From contig JAQCNG010000122.1 in assembly GCA_028275145.1 (NCBI GenBank), positions 1 through 19,905 of the forward strand: 19,905 nucleotides of DNA. Direction: 5' to 3'. This DNA is from Halovenus sp. GTDB taxonomy: Archaea; Halobacteriota; Halobacteria; Halobacteriales; Haloarculaceae. Within the stretch, counting starts at the first letter, position 1. Each line of letters starts with the position of its first letter. The notes under the pieces were generated by a model that was not told the origin of the DNA, did not search any database, and saw nothing but the letters and a program-made list of their open reading frames with translations. A program made the translations under genes and the position numbers. Positions 1-6,231 of this stretch are shown here, one piece after another.

Positions 1-45
1 GACGGGAGACACAGTCTTTAGTGGACGTAGCGCGTTCGTCCGGTC

Positions 46-753
46 ATGACCTTCAGCATCTGTGTCCGCGAGCAGTACGAGGGCGAGGACGGTGCCGAAC
101 AGACGCGGTACGGCGTGGCGGTGACGACCCGGCTGGCGGCCGTTGGGACGCTGTGTCCGTTCGCGAACGAGCACGGCGCGGTCGCCACACAGAGTTTCGT
201 CAACGTCGACCTCGGCCGGAAGGGTATCGAGTACCTCGCCGACGGCCTCGCCGTCGAGGACGCACTCGAGGCGTTGCTGCACGCCGACGACGGCAGTCCA
301 CAGCGCCAGCTCCACGGCGTCGGCGGCGACGGTGAGTTCGCCTTCTCCGGCGATGAGTGCAAGCCCTGGTACGGCGACATCACGGGCGAGAACTTCACCG
401 TCGCCGGCAACCTGCTGACCGGCGAGTCAGTCATCGAGGCAACTGCCGAGGCCTACCGCGAATCGCGCGAGGAGGACCGCCCGCTCGCGGAGCGACTGGC
501 CGACGCACTCGCCGCCGGGCACGCCGAGGGCGGAGACAAGCGCGAGGAACTCCGGGTCCAGAGCGCCGCGGTGCTTGTCGAACGAACCGAGGCGTTGCCC
601 ATCACACCCTCCTACGACAATCTCCGTGTCGACGCCACCGAGACACCCATCGAGGACCTCCACGAGACAATCGACCTGGCTGCCGAGAGCTACAGGCAGT
701 CACTCGACCGCTACGAGGAGGACTACGCCGAGGACGACGAGAGCGGGATGTAA
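46..753 (+). CDS. DUF1028 family protein (putative Ntn-hydrolase fold)
   Basis: A 235-residue protein matching the DUF1028 family, predicted to adopt an Ntn-hydrolase-like fold; no substrate is established that I know of. Family landmarks seen are the TFSI strand right after the initiator Met, VAVTTRLAAVG near residue 25, GAVATQSFVN near 44, the QRQLHGV stretch, the ECKPWYGD segment near 105, GNLLTG near 121 and AGGDKR-like AEGGDKREE followed by QSAAVLV near 170. The ATG at 46 was chosen because the family begins directly with this strand, so the Thr or Ser at residues 2-4 could be N-terminal after Met removal. A weak TATA-like TCTTTA at 15-20 lies about 28 bases upstream, which fits a leaderless mRNA. 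The acidic C-terminal tail (about residues 215-235) is typical haloarchaeal decoration. The upstream neighbour is outside the window. Confidence 0.85.
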   Translation: MTFSICVREQYEGEDGAEQTRYGVAVTTRLAAVGTLCPFANEHGAVATQSFVNVDLGRKGIEYLADGLAVEDALEALLHADDGSPQRQLHGVGGDGEFAFSGDECKPWYGDITGENFTVAGNLLTGESVIEATAEAYRESREEDRPLAERLADALAAGHAEGGDKREELRVQSAAVLVERTEALPITPSYDNLRVDATETPIEDLHETIDLAAESYRQSLDRYEEDYAEDDESGM

Positions 754-853
754 CACACCGACTGCCTCGCGTGGCCGTGTTGGGCTATCGTGTTCGGTCC
801 GGGCCCCGCGGTGAACGTCAGCGATATGCCCGTCCCCGTGCTGTCTCTGGGTG

Positions 854-1210
854 ATGCACGGGCTTGTCTTCTTCCGGACGGCAGACCGCGAACGTGTCGT
901 CGAGTTCTACACCGACCGACTCGGGTTCGAGGAGTGGCTCGAACAGGACGGTGGCTGTACGATTCTCCGGCGGGCGAACCTGCTCGTCGGGTTCTGCGGG
1001 GCAGAAACCGCCGAAACCGAGGGTATCGTGACCGTTGCCGTCGAGGACAGGGCGGCCGTGGATGCGCTCTACGAGGAACTTGCGGATATCGCGCGCGGCA
1101 AACCGGCCGAGAACGAGGCGTTCGACATCTACCAGTTCTTCGCAGAGGACCCCGACGGACGGGCAATCGAGGTTCAGACCTTTCTCCACCCGACGCCACC
1201 GGTGGGGTGA
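854..1210 (+). CDS. VOC superfamily (glyoxalase/dioxygenase-like) protein
   Basis: A 118-residue single-module vicinal-oxygen-chelate protein. The first strand HGLVFF carries a His in the position of the first metal ligand. It is followed by the helix RERVVEFYTDRLGFEEW, typical of VOC folds, and by the closing strand EDPDGRAIEVQTF, whose Glu is the usual last metal ligand. The family includes glyoxalase I, dioxygenases and antibiotic-binding proteins, and the sequence does not show which reaction this member performs. GTG at 851 and ATG at 854 are adjacent in frame; ATG 854 is preferred. A CGATATG element at about 822-828 lies 28 bases upstream and could be the TATA box. It probably dimerises, as one module gives only half of a typical active site. 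Confidence 0.85.
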   Translation: MHGLVFFRTADRERVVEFYTDRLGFEEWLEQDGGCTILRRANLLVGFCGAETAETEGIVTVAVEDRAAVDALYEELADIARGKPAENEAFDIYQFFAEDPDGRAIEVQTFLHPTPPVG

Positions 1211-1293
1211 GTCGCCGTGGCGGCGCTCTCTCCTCGTGTTCGGGGGTAGCCGTCGAGTGGGTTTTGTATCCGCCGGACCGAGAGTCCCGACAG

Positions 1294-2658
1294 ATGACGA
1301 CCGTTCTGGACGACCTCTCGGGGTTCGAGTTCGAGGACGTGATGGAGGACGTGTTCCGGAATCTCGGCTACGAGAACGTCAGGCAGGCGGCGCGGGTCGC
1401 CGACGAGGGCAGAGACATCCTCATGGAGGAGCAGGTGAACGGCCGGCGTCGTGCCGTGGTCGTGGAGTGCAAACACACCAGCACGGTCGGCCGACCGGTG
1501 GTACAGAAACTCCACTCGGCGGCGGCCACCTTCGACCACGACGGACCCACGCGGGGGATGGTCGCCACCACCGGTCGCTTCACCGGCCCGGCCGAGGAGT
1601 ACGCGGAGCAACTGCGGGCGAACAACGACCCCAACCCGGTCGAGTTGCTCGACGGTGACGACCTGCGCGAGATCGCCGACGAGGTCGGACTGGACCTGTA
1701 CAACGGCCGTATCGAGATTCTCTGCGAGCGGACGCTCCGCCCGTCCGACCCCGCCCGGGGGGTGGACGCGCCGCTCCGGGACGCGTTCGGTGAGGTCGAG
1801 AACATCCGGCCCGGCGAGGTGCCGGCGGCGACGACTCACGCCACCTTGCTCCCCGTGGTGCGCGTGCGGGCCGGCGTGGACGCGACGTTCGAGACCGGTG
1901 CCGGACTCATCCACAGCATCGACGAGCGCGAGACGTTCGTCGTGGTGGCAGACCGGGACGGACCGCGGGTGGCCGACTCGACTCTGCAGGAACTGGTAGA
2001 TGCGAATCTCGCCCGGACCGTCGAACTCGACGAGGGGACACTCGGCGAGCAGTTCGACAGCCACGAGGTCAGGCGGTTCGGCCGGACACAGACCGGGTAC
2101 AAGGAGTGGGCCGTCGACCGGTTGCGGACGACCCACACCAGCACCGTCCAGTACACCGGCGACAACAACGTCACGTACACGAAGACCTGCGAGCCCAGTC
2201 GCTCGGACATCTCCGTCCAGGCTGTCGACGCGGTGTACCTCCCGCGGGTCCGGGCAGTCACCAGTCTCGGCGACTACGAGTACAGCTACACCTGCGACGT
2301 GGCCGGCCCCGCTCACCGGACCGTCGAGAACGGGGTCCGGCGGTGTGTCCACTGCGGTGACGCAACCGACAGCACCTACACGCACTGCGCGAACTGCGGG
2401 AGCATCAACTGCACCGACCACACCGAAACCGAGCGACTCGTCGGCGAACCCGTCTGCACCGGCTGTGCCGTCACTGGCCAGTTCTTTTTCAGCACGAAGC
2501 ACTTCTACGACGAGACGAACCGCGAACAGTTCCGCGAGCAGTACGAGGCGATGCCCGTCTACGAGCGAGCGATGGAGAACCCCCCGCTCGTGGCGGGTGT
2601 CGTTGTGGCGACACTGCTCGCGGTGCTGCTCTTTCTCTCGGGTGTCGGTGTCCTGTAG
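1294..2658 (+). CDS. Membrane-anchored Mrr-type restriction endonuclease-like protein with zinc ribbon
   Basis: A 454-residue protein. Residues 10-130 match the Mrr_cat nuclease fold of the PD-(D/E)xK superfamily: the FEFEDVMEDVFRNLGY helix, catalytic Asp41 in EGRDILME, Glu58 and Lys60 in VVVECKH, and Gln71 in GRPVVQKLH. Residues about 140-340 are a region I do not recognise. Cys351, Cys354, Cys365, Cys368, Cys373, Cys388 and Cys391 (with His376) form CxxC pairs consistent with one or two zinc-binding knuckles. Residues 430-452 form a single C-terminal hydrophobic helix, so the protein is probably tail-anchored. The reading frame is open back to 790, but that part overlaps the VOC gene and reads as shadow sequence. 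ATG 1294 is preferred, with TTTGTATC at 1263-1270 about 27 bases upstream. It probably cleaves DNA; the target is unknown. No methyltransferase gene is adjacent, so a classical restriction-modification pair is not supported. Confidence 0.82.
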   Translation: MTTVLDDLSGFEFEDVMEDVFRNLGYENVRQAARVADEGRDILMEEQVNGRRRAVVVECKHTSTVGRPVVQKLHSAAATFDHDGPTRGMVATTGRFTGPAEEYAEQLRANNDPNPVELLDGDDLREIADEVGLDLYNGRIEILCERTLRPSDPARGVDAPLRDAFGEVENIRPGEVPAATTHATLLPVVRVRAGVDATFETGAGLIHSIDERETFVVVADRDGPRVADSTLQELVDANLARTVELDEGTLGEQFDSHEVRRFGRTQTGYKEWAVDRLRTTHTSTVQYTGDNNVTYTKTCEPSRSDISVQAVDAVYLPRVRAVTSLGDYEYSYTCDVAGPAHRTVENGVRRCVHCGDATDSTYTHCANCGSINCTDHTETERLVGEPVCTGCAVTGQFFFSTKHFYDETNREQFREQYEAMPVYERAMENPPLVAGVVVATLLAVLLFLSGVGVL

Positions 2659-2715
2659 TGTGTGGCCACACTGCCGGACAAAAATCTTATTGTGGCTCCC
2701 ACAGAGGAGACAGCT

Positions 2716-3750
2716 ATGGACAGTCTGAACCGTCGCTCGTTTGTCGCGGCGCTGGCAGCAACCGGCGCGAGCGCCGGGGCGGGCGGCTGTCTGGGGTTCG
2801 GCGGCGGCGGCGGCGACGGCGACGGCGGGGGTGACGGCTCCGGTGAGCGCGAACTGCTCGACCGCACGTTCTCGCCGGCATCCGACGGCAACCCGGTCGT
2901 CGAGTCGCTCGACGCCGAGGCAGGGGCGGTGCTCGAACTCGACGCAACGTACACCGAGGGGGCCGTCACGACAGTCGTCCACGGCGACTCCGGCGTGCCG
3001 CTGGTGACGACCGGACTCGGCGAACTCTCCGACCAGGCGACAACTGTCACGTCCGACCCGTTACCGGAGTCGTCCGCGCCGTACGCGCTGTGTTGCTCGA
3101 TGCACCGAAACGACCAGGTGGACGTGACACTCGCCGCAGTCGACGAGGGCTCTCCCGGGAGTGTCTCGGGCACGGTGACAGACGAGATGGCGACCCTGGG
3201 GGAGACGATACAGCCGGGAACAGCAGACAGGCGTGCCGCGGCGCTGGTCGGCCCGGCGTGGCTCCGACTGTTCAAGGCGGTCCGCGCCGAGGTGTCCGAC
3301 CCCTCGGGGGCCGGCGAGGCAGTCACAGCGGCCACAGCGAGCGTCTACGGGGCGCTGGCCCGCCACGAGGCCGAGACGTGGACCGGCGACAGCGCCGCGA
3401 CGCTCGCGGAGTCACTCGGCACCGGCGCGGCAGGGGCGGTCCAGGCGAGCACCGGACTGCCGGCCTTTCTGGTGGAAGGGGCGCTACAGGACAGTATCGA
3501 GGATGCGCTGCTGGGTGACCGTGTGACCTGGAGCTACGCCGAACCCGACCCCGGACCGCTCGACGTGACCGGCGGTGCGGTCGGGGTGGTGGCGACGCTG
3601 ACCGCCGACCTGACCGTCGAGGGTGTCGGGTTCGCGCTCGACGCGCCGCTGGAACTGCTCGTCGGCGTGGACGGCGAGCAGGTCCCCGCGACTGCGACCG
3701 TCGACGACTTCGAGGTGCTGGTCGACCAGATCGACGTCGAGAGCGGGTGA
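2716..3750 (+). CDS. Tat-exported lipoprotein of unknown function
   Basis: A 344-residue protein with a twin-arginine signal (NRRSFVAALAATGAS, Arg6-Arg7) ending in a lipobox AGGC with Cys25. It is followed by a Gly/Asp-rich low-complexity linker (about residues 28-47), as in many haloarchaeal lipoproteins attached to the outer face of the membrane. The mature domain has a beta-rich first part and an Ala-rich helical middle (about residues 175-270, starting near DRRAAALVGPAWLRLFKAV). Its C-terminal segment (about 275-344) contains VVATLTADLTVEGVGFALD and ends in a strand-rich acidic tail. I do not recognise the domain. The frame is open upstream to a GTG at 2662, but the Tat signal sets the start at ATG 2716. 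A TATA-like ATCTTATT at 2684-2691 lies about 28 bases upstream. Confidence 0.75.
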   Translation: MDSLNRRSFVAALAATGASAGAGGCLGFGGGGGDGDGGGDGSGERELLDRTFSPASDGNPVVESLDAEAGAVLELDATYTEGAVTTVVHGDSGVPLVTTGLGELSDQATTVTSDPLPESSAPYALCCSMHRNDQVDVTLAAVDEGSPGSVSGTVTDEMATLGETIQPGTADRRAAALVGPAWLRLFKAVRAEVSDPSGAGEAVTAATASVYGALARHEAETWTGDSAATLAESLGTGAAGAVQASTGLPAFLVEGALQDSIEDALLGDRVTWSYAEPDPGPLDVTGGAVGVVATLTADLTVEGVGFALDAPLELLVGVDGEQVPATATVDDFEVLVDQIDVESG

Positions 3751-3886
3751 CAGTCGGGCGCGCTCGTCTGTTCGTGCCTCGTCGACGCCCGACCCCGGCA
3801 CGCAACAGTTAATTGCCTGGGGTGGATACGGGCGAGCAGAAACGCGGCGGTGTCTGTTGGTTCTGACCCGCTGCCGCTCTCCAGTT

Positions 3887-4048
3887 ATGATAGAGAACCG
3901 TGCACTCCTCGGCGGACTCGGACTCATCGTCGGTTCGGTGCCACTCGTTTTGACCTACGGACTCCAGTCGTTCGGTCTCGTCGGGGTCGTCCTCGCGGCC
4001 TTCGGGGCCATCGTCAGTTACGGTGCCTACCAGTCCGAGGGGCTGTGA
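3887..4048 (+). CDS. Small two-helix membrane protein (53 aa)
   Basis: A 53-residue, mostly hydrophobic protein starting MIENRALLGGLGLIVG and ending AYQSEGL. Two membrane segments are visible at about residues 7-24 and 28-48, joined by a short Gln-Ser-Phe-Gly turn. ATG 3887 is the only sensible start for this hydrophobic stretch; the upstream open frame translates as shadow sequence. No TATA lies at -27. The AT-rich CAGTTAATTGCC at 3806-3817 would give a leader of about 50 bases. Function is not recognised. It is the first of several tiny membrane proteins around the halorhodopsin gene. Confidence 0.6.
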   Translation: MIENRALLGGLGLIVGSVPLVLTYGLQSFGLVGVVLAAFGAIVSYGAYQSEGL

Positions 4049-4146
4049 CCCCCGACAGTCGACTGACCCCGAGGGCGCGGTCCTGTCGACACGGCTGAGC
4101 AAAAGGCATCTGTGTCTGGGGCTCCTTTGCATTGATAACAGCCCAC

Positions 4147-4722
4147 ATGGCAAACGAGCCAGACGACGATATCGCCGAGACACTCGTCGAGGGAAACAGC
4201 TACGAACAGGCCGCGCTGTCGGTGAACCGGATGGTGCCGCTGTCGCTGGACACGAAGATACGCATCGCGGTCGGTTCGCTGGCACTTTCGGTGGTGGTCG
4301 CGCCGGCGGTGATGCTCCGGCGTGACCTCGTGCGGTCGCTGGAGGGAACCGGTTCGCTGTCGCTGACCCTCGGTCTGCTCGTATTGAACGGAATCCTGAC
4401 GACGGCACTCGGGGGTTTTCTCCTCGTTCGCCAGCGATACATGATCCGTCAGGGCTCGCTGAGCGCACAGCAGGCCCGCAAACAGGTCCGCATCGAGGAT
4501 TTCTTTGTCTCGTTTGTTCTGCTGGGTGCGCTGTTTATCGTCGTACCTGCGGCGATGCTTCTCGTTGGGCTTCTGTCGCCGTCGGCCGTCGAGACGCTGT
4601 ACGACAACGGCATCAACATCTACGTTCCCGAGGAGGCTATCGATATCGACGTGCGACTCGTCTCGGCAACCGGCGGGGCTCTCGCGGCCGCGCTGTTCGG
4701 TCTCTGGCGAGCGGTGCGCTGA
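4147..4722 (+). CDS. Four-helix integral membrane protein of unknown function
   Basis: A 191-residue protein with an acidic cytoplasmic-looking N terminus and four hydrophobic segments at about residues 39-57, 71-94, 119-143 and 170-188. The loop between helices 2 and 3 is basic (RQRYMIRQG, QQARKQVR), which would place it in the cytoplasm by the positive-inside rule. The loop between helices 3 and 4 is acidic and probably outside. ATG 4147 is preferred over an in-frame TTG at 4132. I cannot name the family. The gene ends about 157 bases before the halorhodopsin start and points the same way. A separate promoter for the rhodopsin and an inverted repeat lie between them, so co-transcription is not required. 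Confidence 0.65.
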   Translation: MANEPDDDIAETLVEGNSYEQAALSVNRMVPLSLDTKIRIAVGSLALSVVVAPAVMLRRDLVRSLEGTGSLSLTLGLLVLNGILTTALGGFLLVRQRYMIRQGSLSAQQARKQVRIEDFFVSFVLLGALFIVVPAAMLLVGLLSPSAVETLYDNGINIYVPEEAIDIDVRLVSATGGALAAALFGLWRAVR

Positions 4723-4751
4723 CTGTGTGTTCGGCCGGCAGTCGTGCCCCC

Positions 4752-4787
4752 GGAGATACGATAGCTGTATGCTTTGCCGGTATCTCC
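4752..4787. repeat. Inverted repeat upstream of the halorhodopsin promoter
   Basis: Perfect 8-base arms, GGAGATAC at 4752-4759 and GTATCTCC at 4780-4787, are separated by 20 bases. The repeat lies between the stop of the upstream membrane-protein gene and the activator-like site at 4826-4840. It could be an RNA hairpin at the 3' end of the upstream transcript or a regulator-binding site. The sequence alone does not decide. Confidence 0.45.
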
Positions 4788-4825
4788 ACGGCCGGACCCG
4801 GACCGCAGATGCCAGCAGAACTAAA

Positions 4826-4840
4826 TGCTGACTAGTATGG
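4826..4840 (+). promoter_or_regulatory. Candidate Bat upstream activating site (UAS)
   Basis: TGCTGACTAGTATGG contains an ACTAGT core flanked by C on the left and GG on the right. As I recall it, the UAS consensus of Bat-controlled promoters in Halobacterium salinarum is ACC-c-n-ACTAGTT-n-GG; this site agrees at 9 of the 12 fixed positions. It lies about 10 bases upstream of the TATA box of the halorhodopsin gene, the same arrangement as in bop. A Bat-like regulator is encoded about 1.4 kb downstream. Assignment is by resemblance only. Confidence 0.5.
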
Positions 4841-4850
4841 CTGCATATTC

Positions 4851-4856
4851 TTTATA
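4851..4856 (+). promoter_or_regulatory. TATA box of the halorhodopsin gene
   Basis: TTTATA is centred 26-27 bases before the ATG at 4880, which predicts a leaderless transcript starting at or next to that ATG. This spacing supports 4880 over the in-frame ATG at 4916. Confidence 0.75.
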
Positions 4857-4879
4857 CCGGGTCGTAAACAAAGCAGTGT

Positions 4880-5761
4880 ATGGTTGGAGCAAGTGCAATC
4901 CTCAGCGAAGTGGTAATGAGCGTAACACAACAGGACCTCTACGAGCACGTCCTCGCGGACGAACTGCTCGGGACGTCGATCTGGGTCAACATCGGTGTGG
5001 CCGGATTGACGCTGCTGCTGTTCGGGTTCATGGCACGCAACGTCGGTGACCCCCGTTCGCAGCTGATTATCGTCGGAGCAATGACCGTCTCGGCGGTGTC
5101 CATCGTCAGTTACAGTGGGCTGGCGTCCGGGCTGACGATCAGCATCCTCGAGATGCCCGACGGACACGCACTCGAAGGAGCGACAACAGAGCTGGCGGGC
5201 GGACCGAACGAAGGCGCAACAGTCGACGGCACGATTAGCCTGTGGGGACGGTATCTCACATGGGCGTTCTCGACGCCGTTTATCCTGTTGTCGCTTGGCC
5301 TGATCGCGGGCTCGAACATCACGAAGATCTTCACCGCCATCGTCTTCGACGTTGGCATCATGATCACCGGGCTGGCGGCGGCACTGACCACGTCCAGTCA
5401 CCTCATGCGCTGGTTCTGGTACGCCATCAGTTGCACGTTCCTGGCAGTGGTGTTCTACATCCTCATCGTCGAGTGGCCCGAGGACGCAAAGGCTGCGGGC
5501 ACCTACGAGATCTTCAACCTCGTGCGGTGGCTGACAGTCGTCCTCTGGTTCGGTTACACCGTCTGGTGGGCAATCGGTAACGAGGGCGCAGGCGTCATCG
5601 AGGACGCGGGTATCACCTCGTGGGGCTACAGTGCCTTCGACCTGGTCGCAAAGTACGCCTTCTCGTTCCTGGTGATTAACTGGACCATCCAGAACCAGGA
5701 CATCGTCAGCAAGGGCGAAACCTTCGGCGCGACCGGTGACGCGATTCCCGCTGACGACTGA
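4880..5761 (+). CDS. hop: Halorhodopsin, light-driven inward chloride pump
   Basis: A 293-residue seven-helix retinal protein most like the Natronomonas pharaonis type, for example LASGLTIS, TGLAAALTTSSHLMRWFWYAIS and the EMPDGH loop. Chloride-pump residues are present: Arg124, Thr127 (bacteriorhodopsin Asp85 position), Trp128, Ser131 (Thr89 position), Asp254 (Asp212) and retinal Lys258 (Lys216). Thr at the Asp85 position rules out a bacteriorhodopsin-type proton pump. Two residues are odd: Ser138 at the Asp96 position, where known halorhodopsins have Ala (TSS rather than TSA motif), and Thr227 in WFGYTVWW, where helix F normally has Pro (Pro186). The Trp223, Tyr226 and Trp230 pocket residues are kept. 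The start at 4880 is chosen from the TATA spacing. The gene has its own promoter with a Bat-like site and a T-run terminator, so it is probably monocistronic. Confidence 0.95.
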   Translation: MVGASAILSEVVMSVTQQDLYEHVLADELLGTSIWVNIGVAGLTLLLFGFMARNVGDPRSQLIIVGAMTVSAVSIVSYSGLASGLTISILEMPDGHALEGATTELAGGPNEGATVDGTISLWGRYLTWAFSTPFILLSLGLIAGSNITKIFTAIVFDVGIMITGLAAALTTSSHLMRWFWYAISCTFLAVVFYILIVEWPEDAKAAGTYEIFNLVRWLTVVLWFGYTVWWAIGNEGAGVIEDAGITSWGYSAFDLVAKYAFSFLVINWTIQNQDIVSKGETFGATGDAIPADD

Positions 5762-5789
5762 CGACCAACCCAACTTCGCGATTCCTCCA

Positions 5790-5796
5790 TTTTTTT
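5790..5796 (+). terminator. T-run terminator after halorhodopsin
   Basis: Seven consecutive T bases follow CCA about 29 bases after the halorhodopsin stop codon. Archaeal RNA polymerase terminates at such U-tracts without needing a strong hairpin. It separates the rhodopsin transcript from the next small gene. Confidence 0.6.
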
Positions 5797-5874
5797 ATTC
5801 CCCGCCAGTTGCAACGCCCGGTCGGCCCAGCAGAACGGTTATGACCTCGGCAGTCGAACGGGTAGACACCAGCG

Positions 5875-6111
5875 ATGTTCGAGATTCACACGACCGACAC
5901 GGACCGACTCAAGCGAATCGCCGCGGCCGGGGGAGGCGGCATCATAATGGGACTGCTCCTGATGGTGATGAACTTTGTTCTTCCGTTCTTCTCGGCGGCG
6001 GGATACGACTCGGGAAACGCCGTCTTCGGACTGTTCGGTGTGGTGGTCGTGTTGATAGCGACACACCCGACCTACCAGGCAGCCGAGAAACTCGGTCTCG
6101 ACGAGACGTAG
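5875..6111 (+). CDS. Small two-helix membrane protein between halorhodopsin and bat
   Basis: A 78-residue protein with a short polar, basic-ended N terminus (DTDRLKRIAAAGG), two hydrophobic segments at about residues 15-38 and 46-64, and a polar tail ending KLGLDET. Membrane segment 1 is Gly- and Met-rich (GGGGIIMGLLLMVMNFVLPFF). A weak GTTATG at 5838-5843 would place transcription a few bases before the ATG at 5875. I do not recognise a family. Its position between the chloride pump and its likely regulator suggests a linked role, but that is inference from location only. It is separated from halorhodopsin by the T-run terminator, and from bat by 120 bases that contain bat's own promoter. 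Confidence 0.6.
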   Translation: MFEIHTTDTDRLKRIAAAGGGGIIMGLLLMVMNFVLPFFSAAGYDSGNAVFGLFGVVVVLIATHPTYQAAEKLGLDET

Positions 6112-6198
6112 TACCAGTTGCGCTACAGTGGGTATGATAGCTACTCTCACTGTCTGTCGAACTGGCAGAGCCCCAGACACGTACAGTTCCCAAAATGA

Positions 6199-6212
6199 AG
6201 CTATATATAGCT
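6199..6212 (+). promoter_or_regulatory. Palindromic TATA box of the bat-like gene
   Basis: AGCTATATATAGCT is a perfect 14-base palindrome with a TATATATA core, centred 26-27 bases before the GTG start at 6232. The position is correct for a leaderless start. A symmetric TATA box could in principle bind TBP in either orientation. Confidence 0.7.
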
Positions 6213-6231
6213 CCTCATCGACGTACTGTAT

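Noticed and set aside
790..1293. N-terminal extension of the Mrr-like protein
   Set aside because: The extension would overlap the whole VOC gene and is Arg/Pro-rich shadow sequence. ATG 1294 begins exactly at the nuclease domain and has a TATA-like element upstream.
2800..2845. GGCGGC/GACGGC tandem repeats in the lipoprotein gene
   Set aside because: These encode the Gly/Asp linker normally found after the lipobox in haloarchaeal lipoproteins. They are not an independent repeat element.
1174..2982. 602-codon open frame on the minus strand opposite the Mrr-like nuclease
   Set aside because: Its translation shows no domain and is low-complexity Val/Arg/Glu-rich, whereas the plus-strand frame has catalytic, zinc-binding and membrane motifs. 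It is a shadow caused by high GC at third positions.
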